Shown: positions 1-7,963 of the stretch, piece by piece
Layout: each line of letters starts with the position of its first letter
Numbering within the stretch: the stretch's first letter is position 1
Origin: a virus
DNA: 38,315 bases
Direction: 5' to 3' (one strand)
Virus record (IMG/VR): IMGVR_UViG_3300021197_001887
Coordinates: 1-38,315 of that record
The notes under the pieces: model-generated
Told to the model about the DNA's origin: nothing
Databases searched by the model: none
The model's input: the letters and a program-made list of their open reading frames with translations, nothing else
Translations under genes and position numbers: made by a program

Positions 1-263
1 CCATTACTAAGACTGTTGAGCCGCCCACACCCCCGGCGACCCCAAAAGAGGTAGCTCCGGTGATCAATGAGGTGCCAGAATTTAAAACAGAAACAATCAA
101 AGAAGAACCGCCTGTCACCACAACGGCCCCCACCACAAAGGCGACTATAAAGGCAAAACCTGTAACAACAGCACCAAAAAAGACCACCACCAAGAAAAAG
201 GTGACTACCCGCAAAACTAGTCGCAAGACTGTTAAAAAGAAAACCAACGAAGCGAACGCTTAA
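1..263 (+). CDS. C-terminal part of a Pro/Thr/Lys-rich protein (partial)
   Basis: The reading frame is open from the left edge (codons from base 3) and stops at TAA 261-263, so only the last 86 or so residues are present. The first part is rich in Pro, Glu and Thr. The last 45 residues are a low-complexity basic tail made of Lys, Thr and Arg (for example KKTTTKKKVTTRKTSRK), much like the tails of histone-like or other nucleic-acid-binding proteins. It lies just upstream of the neck genes, where capsid or portal genes would be expected in a T4-like order, so it may be a virion or DNA-packaging accessory. The function cannot be assigned. A GTG at 60 could act as a start, but the frame is open upstream of it and the same composition continues, so a longer gene is more likely. 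Confidence 0.6.
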   Translation, partial: ITKTVEPPTPPATPKEVAPVINEVPEFKTETIKEEPPVTTTAPTTKATIKAKPVTTAPKKTTTKKKVTTRKTSRKTVKKKTNEANA

Positions 264-302
264 AATAAACGCCGCAGCACATTGAGTTTTGTGGGTCTCT
301 TT

Positions 303-316
303 ACTATTTAATGTGA
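303..316 (+). promoter_or_regulatory. Candidate late promoter motif, copy 1
   Basis: The sequence ACTATTTAATGTGA lies 26 bases upstream of the neck protein start. It aligns with near-identical motifs upstream of the sheath (3031) and tube (6121) genes, giving a consensus ACTATWTAAWGTRWRR. The AT-rich core resembles the single-element late promoters of T4-like phages (TATAAATA). The role is inferred from position and repetition only. Confidence 0.45.
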
Positions 317-328
317 GGGCCCATATAC

Positions 329-1600
329 ATGCCAACTAATCTTAATCCTAAATCACAAACGAGTGCGATCGTGCTCCCCGCCACAGGCACCTACTCCAAA
401 GTAGCCGCCGCCGTACCTTTTGGTATTTACACGGGATCTTCCGATTTCCTAAGCGGCGCCACACTGCAGGTACCCTATATTTATAAGAAATTAGGTGGTG
501 ATGTAGTCGACATTGAGCTAACCGCTGAGAATGTTTACGCAGCGTACGAAGAAGCAGTATTAGAGTATTCTTATATTATTAACTTGCATCAAAGCAAGAA
601 TTCTCTGTCTACTTTCTTAGGTGAGGCCACCGGTACGTTTGATCACAAAGGTGACATCAAAACCGGCCCCGCATCTCATAACTTAAAATATCCACGGTTT
701 ACGATTGGCTACTCTATGCGTGTTGGTGAGGGCGGAGCGGCCGCAGCCGGGTTCGGTGGTACAACACCACAATATTCGGCCTCGTTTAAAACCCACAATA
801 ACAAGCAAGATTATGATCTACAAGCCATTATCCAGAGTGCGTCAGCATCAGGTGTGGATGACCGCGGCACAGTAGTCCCGTATGCCAACCAGGTCGATGG
901 AAAAAGAATTACTGTAAGTAAGGTCTACTATATGTCTCCCCGAGCCATGTGGCGTTTCTATGGCTATTATGGCGGAATTGGAGTTGTTGGCAACTATTCG
1001 ACATATGGTCAGTTTGCTGATGATTCAACATTTGAGATTATTCCGACTTGGCAGAATAAATTGCAAGCGATGATGTACGAAGATTCAATTCAGACCCGTA
1101 CTTCAAATTATTCTTATGAGATTATAGATAATAAATTGCGTCTGTATCCTACACCTTCTAATTGGGGAGGCGACGAGGAAACACGCATTTGGGTCCGTTT
1201 TTATGTCAACAACGAATCGACATGGTCGCCATCAACTTACTCTGGCTCGGTAGATGGGATCAACAACATGAATACGTTGCCCTTCGATAACATACCATAC
1301 AAAAACATTAATTCAATTGGCAAGCAATGGATTAGAAAATACGCACTAGCCTTGTGCAAGGAGATGCTGGGTCAAATTCGGGGCAAATTCACCACCCTGC
1401 CAATCCCAGGCGAGAGTGTAACATTAAACCATTCTGAGCTACTCAGCCAAGCTAAAGAAGAGCAACAAAGCCTGAAAGATAAGCTCAGAGAGATGCTTAA
1501 AGAAATGGAATACCCAGCACTGGCGAAATCTGATCAAGAAATTACTGATGCCGCTACTAACGTACTAAAGGTATCCCCTCTTGGGATCTTTGTGGGATAA
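329..1600 (+). CDS. Neck/head-completion protein (gp13-like)
   Basis: This 423-residue protein is predicted to be part of the collar that joins the DNA-filled head to the tail. Assignment rests on gene order (followed by gp14-, gp15-, gp18- and gp19-like genes) and on its C-terminal third. From about residue 334 there is a Trp-Ile-Arg-Lys-Tyr helix, then a LPIPGESVTLN loop and a long charged helix (SQAKEEQQSLKDKLREML), a pattern I associate with gp13-type connector proteins of marine myoviruses. The N-terminal 300 residues are rich in aromatic residues, Gly and Ser and look beta-rich. ATG 329 follows a GAGGG Shine-Dalgarno at 315-319. It is longer than T4 gp13 (309 residues). The structural role is fairly secure, the exact gp13 equivalence less so. 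Confidence 0.6.
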   Translation: MPTNLNPKSQTSAIVLPATGTYSKVAAAVPFGIYTGSSDFLSGATLQVPYIYKKLGGDVVDIELTAENVYAAYEEAVLEYSYIINLHQSKNSLSTFLGEATGTFDHKGDIKTGPASHNLKYPRFTIGYSMRVGEGGAAAAGFGGTTPQYSASFKTHNNKQDYDLQAIIQSASASGVDDRGTVVPYANQVDGKRITVSKVYYMSPRAMWRFYGYYGGIGVVGNYSTYGQFADDSTFEIIPTWQNKLQAMMYEDSIQTRTSNYSYEIIDNKLRLYPTPSNWGGDEETRIWVRFYVNNESTWSPSTYSGSVDGINNMNTLPFDNIPYKNINSIGKQWIRKYALALCKEMLGQIRGKFTTLPIPGESVTLNHSELLSQAKEEQQSLKDKLREMLKEMEYPALAKSDQEITDAATNVLKVSPLGIFVG

Positions 1601-1608
1601 TATAGGGT

Positions 1609-2097
1609 ATGTCGGAACGCTGGAAAAGACCGGATTCACCCCCACCGCCTCTCTTTCTTGGTAAGAAAGAGCGAGACCTTGTCAAGCAGGTTAATGACGA
1701 ATTAATTGAGAAAGTCATCGGCCAAGAGGTTTTGTACTACCCTATAGATATGGAAAGGACAAATTTTCATCCTTTATATGGAGAAGCAATCCAAAAGACC
1801 TATTTGGCACCAATACGCATCTATGCTCTCGTTGAATTCACTGACGAAGCTACGGATTATATGGAAGGTGTGGGTATTGATAAGAATTGGGAGATTTCTG
1901 TCCACTTCCATAAGCGCCGCCTCAATCAAGATCAAGATGTCGAGGTCAGAGAGGGTGATTTCCTCTTATATGGAGAGCACTACTATGAAATTGTTAAGTT
2001 ATCTGAGCCGCGCAAGCTTTTTGGTCAAGTAAAACACACTTTTGAGGTGACAGCCACCTGTAAACGCTCTAGAAAGGGACTATTCGATGCTACCTGA
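1609..2097 (+). CDS. Neck protein (gp14-like)
   Basis: This 162-residue protein contains the block 'IGQEVLYYPID ... YLAPIRIYALVEF ... WEISVHFHKRRL ... REGDFLLYGEHYYEIV', which matches the usual pattern of the gp14 neck-protein family: a short helical N-terminus followed by a beta-rich connector domain with an EGD...YGE..YYEI hairpin. T4 gp14 is 256 residues, so this is a short version. It would sit between the gp13-like ring and the tail terminator. The gene begins 8 bases after the gp13-like stop, and its last 11 bases overlap the next gene, suggesting coupled translation of the neck proteins. The assignment uses motif pattern plus synteny. Confidence 0.6.
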   Translation: MSERWKRPDSPPPPLFLGKKERDLVKQVNDELIEKVIGQEVLYYPIDMERTNFHPLYGEAIQKTYLAPIRIYALVEFTDEATDYMEGVGIDKNWEISVHFHKRRLNQDQDVEVREGDFLLYGEHYYEIVKLSEPRKLFGQVKHTFEVTATCKRSRKGLFDAT

Positions 2098-2968
2098 TAA
2101 TTTTGATTTTGCAATGATGCCTACAGGGTCTCATACTTTCAGTTTAAGTGAATTGGGCATGCTCGCTTCTACGATAGAAGATGTTGATTCTTCGTTAGTG
2201 TCATGGGTGAAAGATGATCTTGGGATTTTTACACAAACTAACGAGGGTTTCACGGAGGTGCCTGTATTATGGCAAGTTCCAGAGAGAGCATATCAAATTA
2301 AGAACGAAGAACACTTGAGAGATCGTGCTGGTGCTATTAAATTGCCGGTGATCAGTGTTGAGCGTACCGGTATTGTAAAAGATCCTCAACGAAAAGGGGG
2401 TTTCCAAGCTAATCTATATTCTTACGATAAAAACGGAAGAGTTGGTCGCATGGTTTTAGCCAAACGCATAGTCCCCGATAAGACCCGCAATTTTGCCGTG
2501 GCAGCCGGCACCAGAACAATAAACGATTTACCGGATAGTCAGCGTTATTTTCCGAGGGTAAACAAGAAAGTAGTAATTCAAACCTTATCGGTACCAATTC
2601 CCATTTATATAAACGCTAACTACAAGATCACACTCAAGAGTGAGTACCAACAACAGATGAATGATATGATGACTCCATTCATCGGCCGAACAGGCCAAAT
2701 AAACTCATTTGTCATGAGAAAGAACGGCCACCTATATGAAGCGTTCATTGAGCAAGACTTTGTTCACAGCAACAATGTCAACAACTTAGGAGAAGACGTC
2801 AGAATGTTTACTTCTGAAATAACTATTCGCGTTTTAGGATATTTGATTGGTGAGGGTATCAACGATGATCGCCCGATAGTGCGCATTGATGAGAACACGG
2901 TAGAATACCAATTTCCTCAAGAAACTGTGATGCCTAACGGCAAAATACCTCTCTTCGATGCTGATTGA
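2087..2968 (+). CDS. Tail terminator / sheath stabiliser (gp15-like)
   Basis: This 293-residue protein probably caps the proximal end of the tail and stabilises the sheath. The central region (about residues 85-170) contains PVISVERTGIVKDPQRKG and RYFPRVNKK. The stretch PIPIYINANYKITLKSEYQQQMNDMMTPFI is the strand-helix feature expected of gp15-family proteins, in which a conserved beta strand precedes a helix ending in a 'PF' turn. The C-terminus (EITIRVLGYLIGEG) matches the final conserved strand. Its length is close to that of T4 gp15 (272). It overlaps the gp14-like gene by 11 bases and precedes the sheath gene, although the genes for gp16 and gp17 that follow gp15 in T4 are not here. Confidence 0.6.
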   Translation: MLPDNFDFAMMPTGSHTFSLSELGMLASTIEDVDSSLVSWVKDDLGIFTQTNEGFTEVPVLWQVPERAYQIKNEEHLRDRAGAIKLPVISVERTGIVKDPQRKGGFQANLYSYDKNGRVGRMVLAKRIVPDKTRNFAVAAGTRTINDLPDSQRYFPRVNKKVVIQTLSVPIPIYINANYKITLKSEYQQQMNDMMTPFIGRTGQINSFVMRKNGHLYEAFIEQDFVHSNNVNNLGEDVRMFTSEITIRVLGYLIGEGINDDRPIVRIDENTVEYQFPQETVMPNGKIPLFDAD

Positions 2969-3030
2969 ACAGTTCCTGAACTGAATGGGCACTTTTCTTT
3001 ACTTCCACGGCGCCTTTTGGAATGGGGAAT

Positions 3031-3046
3031 ACTATTTAAAGTATGA
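3031..3046 (+). promoter_or_regulatory. Candidate late promoter motif, copy 2
   Basis: ACTATTTAAAGTATGA lies 62 bases upstream of the sheath start, inside the 124-base gap between the gp15-like and sheath genes. It differs from copies 1 and 3 at only a few positions. There is no TTGACA-type -35 upstream at suitable spacing, so it does not look like a host sigma70 promoter. Confidence 0.5.
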
Positions 3047-3092
3047 TTGAGACATCAATTAAACGCATTAAATAAGAGAGGATGGACCCAAT

Positions 3093-6089
3093 ATGTCAGT
3101 CAAAAGCTTTAAATTTGTATCTCCGGGAGTGTTTATCAACGAGATTGATAATTCTTTTATTCCCAAGAGCGCCGATGCAATCGGCCCAGTAATTATCGGA
3201 CGCGCAGCGCGCGGCTTAGGTATGCAGCCCGTAAAGGTGGAATCATATTCTGATTTCGTCAATATGTTCGGCGACACAGTTCCCGGAAAGGCCGGCGGTG
3301 ATGTTTCCCGTTATGGTAACCACCAATCGCCAATGTACGGTACTTACGCAGCCAAAGCTTGGTTGAATGCAAACGTGGGCCCAGTTACTTATATAAGATT
3401 ATTGGGCGCAGCCAACAGTGCAGCAACTACAGCCGGCGCAGCCGGCTGGCAGACCGACAGTACTCTTGCCTACCCCGGAGATGCTACAACTCCGTCTGAC
3501 AACACATACTTAAATGGTGGTGCTTACGGCCTCTTCGTATTCCCTTCCTACACTTCAGGAAGTGCCACTATCGGCGCCGGTTATCTTGGCGCTGTAATTT
3601 ATGCCAATACTTCTGCATCGATTTCTTTGTCTGGTACACTCGGCGCCGCGGCAGCGGCCGCGGTAGATGTAACGAGAGGAGGTTTCCGCGGTACTGGAAT
3701 AGTAGTCGCGTCTGACGCCAACAACGAGTTCACTATTCGAGTTTCTTCTTCTGGAGCACCCGTCGGCTGGGGAAGCTCTCGCGCGAAAGACATCACATTT
3801 GGTTTTGACGATGATAAAGATAGCTTTATTCGCAAGCGCTTGAACACCAATGCACAATTAGTTAGCACTGCTGGAGAACTGTTTAACAGCACAGCATATC
3901 AACCTTATTGGCTCGGTGGAACATTCGAGCAGTACCTTCGCGACAATAGTGCAATTGGGGTATCTAGTGCAGCTGTCTTGCTTCCTCTTGGTCTCTCCGG
4001 TAGTTCCGCAACCAAGGCACCCAACGTAATGAGGCAAGATACACGTGAAGCCTTCGCAGGTTGGTTTATTGGTCAAGACACAGACAACAATCACACGACC
4101 TACGATCCTAAGAAGACACAAAAACTCTTCAAACTCCAAGGCCGCGGCCATGGCGCGTGGATGCAACGCAATCTTAAGGTATCTATTGAAAATCTTAGAG
4201 CCACGACTTCTACGGTGAGCGACTACGGAAGCTTTTCGGTTGTGATCCGATCGATTAGTGACACCGACAACGCAGTGCAAGTGGTAGAGCGCTGGGACAA
4301 TTGTAATCTTGACCCAGCATCTCCTAATTACGTTGCACGTCTTGTAGGAGATCAATACTTCCAATGGGACACCACCAACAAGAGACTTAAGTTATACGGT
4401 GAGTACCCCAACCAGTCAAAATTCGTATATGTAGAAATGAATGCTGATGTAGACGATGGTGCCACCGATGCAACATTGCTGCCTGTTGGTTATTTTGGTC
4501 CTCCGAAATTTAAGAATGTTGCCAATGGCAGCAACACGACATCACTAGCTAGCACATATGTTGCCTTCAGCCGCGGCGCAGTTGGGGCATATGGCGGCAT
4601 TAATCCCGTGACGCCTGCTTCCAGTATTGCTGCAGCCCATGGCGCCGAGAATGCATATCTCTCCGGCGCCGGCGGAGCATTCACAGGCTCACTGGGCTTC
4701 CCGAAAGCGCGACTTCGCAACAGTGCTTCCGATGGCGGCGTAGCAGCACCCACCAATGCTTACTGGGGGTATCAACCTACTCGCGAAGCAGATAGTACAC
4801 GATACGATCCTAGCACCGCTGATATGCATCGCTGGTGGTCTGACGCTATCACTACAGATCCCACAAGCGGCAATTCAATTAGCACGACTACTGGTGTCGA
4901 TTCATGGTGCGATATCTTCTCGCTCCTAAACCTGGTCACCTCGTCGGCGCCTGCTGGACAGTTTTATTATCTGTCAGGTGCATATGAAGGAGCAACACCC
5001 AGTTCTTATGTTCGCCCTGCAGCAGGACGAAACCTGGATGACCTGCTTAACTTGGGATATAACAAATTTACAGCACCCTTCTGGGGCGGCTTTGACGGAT
5101 TTGATATCAAAAAGCCCGATCCGGTATACAACAAGGGTATGGCTGGTGCCACAGTGACAGCAGTTAACAATTACGCTTACAATACAACCAAGCGGGCCAT
5201 CGACACGGTTGTAGATCCTGAGTTTGTAGACTTTAACCTGCTTGCTGTTCCTGGTCTCACAAACACGAGCCTCACACAGCATATGATTAATGTATGTGAA
5301 GAACGCGGCGACGCAATGTCTTTGATTGATTTACCAGACGTATACATTCCTTCTCACGAAGAGTATAAGTCAACAAAATCTGCTCGTATCGGAACTACGC
5401 CGACTAACGCAGCCACTGCACTTCGTAACCGCCGAATTGACTCATCGTACGGCGCCACCTTCTATCCTTGGGTTCAAACCCGCGATGAGAATACAGGCCG
5501 CCTTGTATGGCTTCCGCCATCCGTTGCTATGATGGGTGTCCTTGGATCATCTCAAGCCAAATCTGATGTTTGGTTCGCGCCAGCCGGATTTAACCGCGGC
5601 GGACTTTCCGATGGAGCAGCAGGTATTCCAATCACCGCAGTTAGTGAGCGCTTAGTATCGAAAGATCGTGACACATTGTATGAATCACGAATTAATCCAA
5701 TCGCCTCGTTCCCATCCAGCGGAATTGTGGTCTTTGGTCAGAAGACACTTCAGGAGCGCAATTCAGCACTTGACAGAATTAATGTCAGAAGACTTGTTAT
5801 CTTCCTTAAGAAGCAGATTTCAATTCTCTCTACACAAGTTCTCTTTGAGCAGAATGTTCAAGCAACGTGGAACCGTTTCAAGTCTCTCGTTGAGCCATTC
5901 TTGGCCAATGTCAGAGTACAGTTCGGTATCACCGACTACAGGTTAATTCTCGATGAATCGACCACTACCCCTGACTTAATCGATCAGAACGTCATGTACG
6001 CTAAGATTATGATTAAGCCAGCCCGCGCCATCGAATATATTGCGATTGACTTCGTGGTACTTAACACTGGCGCATCGTTTGATGATTGA
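3093..6089 (+). CDS. Contractile tail sheath protein (gp18-like), extra-long
   Basis: The tail sheath polymerises around the tube and contracts on infection. The N-terminus (VSPGVFINEIDNS, then GPVIIGRAARG and a PVKV...F...FGD segment) is the standard start of gp18-family sheaths. The last 130 residues (GIVVFGQKTLQERNSALDRINVRR, then an IEYIAIDFVV strand) form the conserved C-terminal domain. At 998 residues it is roughly 340 longer than T4 gp18 (659). The extra material is a Gly/Ala/Ser/Thr-rich region between about residues 100 and 720, probably surface domains inserted in the sheath core. A GAGAGGA Shine-Dalgarno lies about 10 bases before ATG 3093, and the candidate late motif is upstream. 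The identification is firm. Confidence 0.92.
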   Translation: MSVKSFKFVSPGVFINEIDNSFIPKSADAIGPVIIGRAARGLGMQPVKVESYSDFVNMFGDTVPGKAGGDVSRYGNHQSPMYGTYAAKAWLNANVGPVTYIRLLGAANSAATTAGAAGWQTDSTLAYPGDATTPSDNTYLNGGAYGLFVFPSYTSGSATIGAGYLGAVIYANTSASISLSGTLGAAAAAAVDVTRGGFRGTGIVVASDANNEFTIRVSSSGAPVGWGSSRAKDITFGFDDDKDSFIRKRLNTNAQLVSTAGELFNSTAYQPYWLGGTFEQYLRDNSAIGVSSAAVLLPLGLSGSSATKAPNVMRQDTREAFAGWFIGQDTDNNHTTYDPKKTQKLFKLQGRGHGAWMQRNLKVSIENLRATTSTVSDYGSFSVVIRSISDTDNAVQVVERWDNCNLDPASPNYVARLVGDQYFQWDTTNKRLKLYGEYPNQSKFVYVEMNADVDDGATDATLLPVGYFGPPKFKNVANGSNTTSLASTYVAFSRGAVGAYGGINPVTPASSIAAAHGAENAYLSGAGGAFTGSLGFPKARLRNSASDGGVAAPTNAYWGYQPTREADSTRYDPSTADMHRWWSDAITTDPTSGNSISTTTGVDSWCDIFSLLNLVTSSAPAGQFYYLSGAYEGATPSSYVRPAAGRNLDDLLNLGYNKFTAPFWGGFDGFDIKKPDPVYNKGMAGATVTAVNNYAYNTTKRAIDTVVDPEFVDFNLLAVPGLTNTSLTQHMINVCEERGDAMSLIDLPDVYIPSHEEYKSTKSARIGTTPTNAATALRNRRIDSSYGATFYPWVQTRDENTGRLVWLPPSVAMMGVLGSSQAKSDVWFAPAGFNRGGLSDGAAGIPITAVSERLVSKDRDTLYESRINPIASFPSSGIVVFGQKTLQERNSALDRINVRRLVIFLKKQISILSTQVLFEQNVQATWNRFKSLVEPFLANVRVQFGITDYRLILDESTTTPDLIDQNVMYAKIMIKPARAIEYIAIDFVVLNTGASFDD

Positions 6090-6120
6090 TAAAAAGCCTA
6101 GGCGTAAATCGCCGAAGCAC

Positions 6121-6136
6121 ACTATATAAAGTATAA
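6121..6136 (+). promoter_or_regulatory. Candidate late promoter motif, copy 3
   Basis: ACTATATAAAGTATAA lies 33 bases upstream of the tail tube start. It shares 13 of 16 positions with the copy upstream of the sheath. Presence before the two most highly expressed tail genes supports a role in strong late transcription. Confidence 0.5.
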
Positions 6137-6153
6137 ACAGGAGTTACTAAATT

Positions 6154-6744
6154 ATGCCATTCTGGTCAGAAAATTTCGGTCAATCGGCCAACATGAAAGA
6201 TCCAAAAAGAAACTTTAGGTTCGTCGTAGAGTTTCAAGGAATTAAAGACGCTATTGGGGGCGCCGTTTTATGGTATGCCAAATCAGTAGGCAAGCCTTCA
6301 TTTACTATAAATGCAGCCGAGCACAAGTATTTAAACCACACTTTTTATTATCCCGGAAACGTGAATTGGAACACTGTTAGTGTAACTCTTGTTGATCCAG
6401 CTAATCCAGATATGACCGCTACAATGGCTGATATTATCGAATTATCAGGATATAGTCCTCCGACCGGTCCCGAAGCATTGACTACGGTTTCTAAAGGCAA
6501 GTCTGCTGCTGGGCTCGGAACGGTTATTATTCGCCAAATTGATGCAAACGGCAAGGATTTAGAAACTTGGACACTTTGGAACTCGTTTATCACCGATCTC
6601 AAATTTGGCGACAACCTGGAATATGGTAACGATGACCTTACTGAAATATCTGTTGAGCTACGTTATGATTGGGCTCGCGTCGAAACCGCTAATAAATCTG
6701 CGGCTGGCGGCGGTGGATCGTCATTCTTCGGCGTAAATAGCTAA
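6154..6744 (+). CDS. Tail tube protein (gp19-like)
   Basis: This 196-residue protein forms the inner tube of the contractile tail, inside the sheath and around the tape measure. The opening (WSENFGQ, then DPKRNFRFVVEFQGI), the central YYPGNVNWNTVSVTLVDP segment and the LEYGNDDLTEISVELRYDWA ending are the conserved strands of gp19/T4-type tube proteins. Its length is near that of T4 gp19 (163), with a short Gly/Ser-rich tail. It directly follows the sheath gene, as in T4. A GGAG Shine-Dalgarno lies about 12 bases before the ATG. Confidence 0.9.
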   Translation: MPFWSENFGQSANMKDPKRNFRFVVEFQGIKDAIGGAVLWYAKSVGKPSFTINAAEHKYLNHTFYYPGNVNWNTVSVTLVDPANPDMTATMADIIELSGYSPPTGPEALTTVSKGKSAAGLGTVIIRQIDANGKDLETWTLWNSFITDLKFGDNLEYGNDDLTEISVELRYDWARVETANKSAAGGGGSSFFGVNS

Positions 6745-6789
6745 AATTAACCAAACACATAGACAAATTAACTAAGAAAGAGGTGTATA

Positions 6790-7650
6790 TTGTCACGTAA
6801 TAAAGATCGCTTGGGGTCATCAACTCCGGAGCCAGATTCGCTCCCCCCTCAAGCACTTCAACAAGAACCGGAATCGGGTGGATTTTCCTTCGTAATTCCA
6901 ACAGAGTTTGTAGAGCTTCCCTCAGAAGGGGCCTTTTATCCCGAAGGCCACCCTTTACATGGTCAAACGAGCTTAGAAATTAAGCAAATGACAGCAAAAG
7001 AAGAAGATATGCTTAGTTCACGCACGCTGCTCAAGAAGGGCGTCGCACTCGATCGAGTAATCGAAAGTGTTATACTGAACAAAGCGATTGATCCCGATCA
7101 GATGCTGGTTGGGGATAAAAATGCTGTAATCATCGCTACCCGAGTCTCGGGATATGGGAGCGAATACACAACACAGGTGACATGCCCTGAATGTGGAACG
7201 TCGCAATCCTATGCATTCGATTTGAATGAAGCGGTGGTAACAAATGGTGGACAACAAGACACAGCACTGTTTACTAACAACCAGAATGGCACATTTACAA
7301 CTGTTCTTCCTCGAACTAAGCTAAAAGTCGACTTCCGTCTTATGACCGGTCGAGATGAAAAACAGCTTCTTAATCAAATGGAGAATGCGCGCAAGAAACG
7401 CCAACATGAGCAGGCAGTTACTATGCAGTTACGCACAATGGTCGTGGCTGTAGAAGGCAACAATACCCCCGATGCAATTAACTATCTCATCGAAAACATG
7501 CCATCTGCCGATTCTAGACACTTAAGAATGGCTTACAAGATAGCTGCCCCTAATGTTGAATTAGATCAGCAATTTGACTGTAATGAATGCGATTATGAGC
7601 AAAAAATGGAGGTTCCGTTAACCGCGGACTTTTTTTGGCCTAACCGCTGA
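6790..7650 (+). CDS. gp26-like baseplate hub / tail assembly protein with zinc ribbon
   Basis: This 286-residue protein belongs to the family annotated as T4 gp26-type baseplate hub subunits. The signature 'FVELPSEGAFYPEGHPLHG...LEIKQMTAKEEDMLSS..LLKKGVALDRVI' is clear at residues 35-95. Two Cys pairs (C132/C135 in CPECG and C264/C267 in CNECD) probably make one zinc ribbon. The start is TTG 6790, preceded by an AAGAAAGAGG Shine-Dalgarno; no ATG suits better. Its place between tube and tape measure is where many contractile- and long-tailed phages encode tail assembly chaperones. The 3' end holds seven consecutive T residues (7630-7636) just before the stop, see the separate entry. T4 gp26 is about 208 residues. 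Confidence 0.8.
   Translation: MSRNKDRLGSSTPEPDSLPPQALQQEPESGGFSFVIPTEFVELPSEGAFYPEGHPLHGQTSLEIKQMTAKEEDMLSSRTLLKKGVALDRVIESVILNKAIDPDQMLVGDKNAVIIATRVSGYGSEYTTQVTCPECGTSQSYAFDLNEAVVTNGGQQDTALFTNNQNGTFTTVLPRTKLKVDFRLMTGRDEKQLLNQMENARKKRQHEQAVTMQLRTMVVAVEGNNTPDAINYLIENMPSADSRHLRMAYKIAAPNVELDQQFDCNECDYEQKMEVPLTADFFWPNR
7630..7636 (+). promoter_or_regulatory. Candidate slippery site (T7) for ribosomal frameshift
   Basis: Codons F281-F282 of the gp26-like gene are TTT TTT followed by TGG, giving a run of seven T. A +1 (or -2) slip here allows perfect re-pairing of tRNA-Phe and moves the ribosome into the frame GGC CTA ACC GCT GAG TAT ATG, which runs straight into the 75-residue ORF at 7655. A -1 slip meets TAA at 7641 almost at once. 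The shifted frame is closed by a stop at 7619-7621 just upstream, so the overlap window is short and contains the T run. The predicted fusion is about 363-364 residues. Confidence 0.45.
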
Positions 7651-7654
7651 GTAT

Positions 7655-7882
7655 ATGGAGAATGTATATGAGCAGTTCTTTTTCCTGAAGTATTCAGGAG
7701 GCTGGTCGTTTACTGAGGCGTACAATTTGCCAGTTGGTCTTCGTACATGGTTTGTAAAGCGCCTTATACAGCAACTTGAAAAAGAAGCCGAAGCCGTCAA
7801 ATCATCCTCCAAGGGTGGTGGTCCCCAAAGTCAAACTTTGAGTGCCTACAATCAGCCACCAACTCCATCTAAATATAAATAA
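7655..7882 (+). CDS. Small protein after gp26-like gene, possible frameshift extension
   Basis: This 75-residue ORF (or 81 codons counting the frame open from 7637) has an aromatic, helical N-terminal part (YEQFFFLKYSGGWSFTEAYNLPVGLRTWFVKRLIQQLEKEAE) and a Ser/Gly/Pro-rich tail. I know no firm family; small ORFs with a similar 'F.L.y..gws..ea..LP...r.w......' pattern commonly sit between gp26-like and tape measure genes. There is no convincing Shine-Dalgarno before ATG 7655, which is 5 bases after the upstream stop. That fits either translational coupling or production as a frameshifted C-terminal extension of the gp26-like protein, as in phage tail assembly chaperone pairs. A strong terminator follows. 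Confidence 0.6.
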   Translation: MENVYEQFFFLKYSGGWSFTEAYNLPVGLRTWFVKRLIQQLEKEAEAVKSSSKGGGPQSQTLSAYNQPPTPSKYK

Positions 7883-7886
7883 TACA

Positions 7887-7912
7887 GTCGGAAGCATGCT
7901 TCCGACTTTTTT
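7887..7912 (+). terminator. Rho-independent terminator
   Basis: A perfect palindrome GTCGGAAGCATGCTTCCGAC is followed by six T (7907-7912). It separates the tube/gp26-like transcription unit from the tape measure gene, which starts about 50 bases further on. Confidence 0.85.
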
Positions 7913-7963
7913 GTTGGAGAACTAATTAACAATAGCTGTTAATATAATTACGAGGGATACTCT

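Noticed and set aside
2970-3030. Terminator after the gp15-like gene
   Set aside because: A short CAGTTC/GAACTG stem exists but no T tract follows directly, so termination is not supported.
3555-5282. Minus-strand open frames within the sheath gene
   Set aside because: They are shadows of the firmly identified sheath gene; several overlap each other in different frames.
7630-7643. A -1 frameshift at the T7 run
   Set aside because: The -1 frame reaches TAA at 7641-7643 within a few codons, so it would not reach the downstream ORF; only +1 or -2 does.
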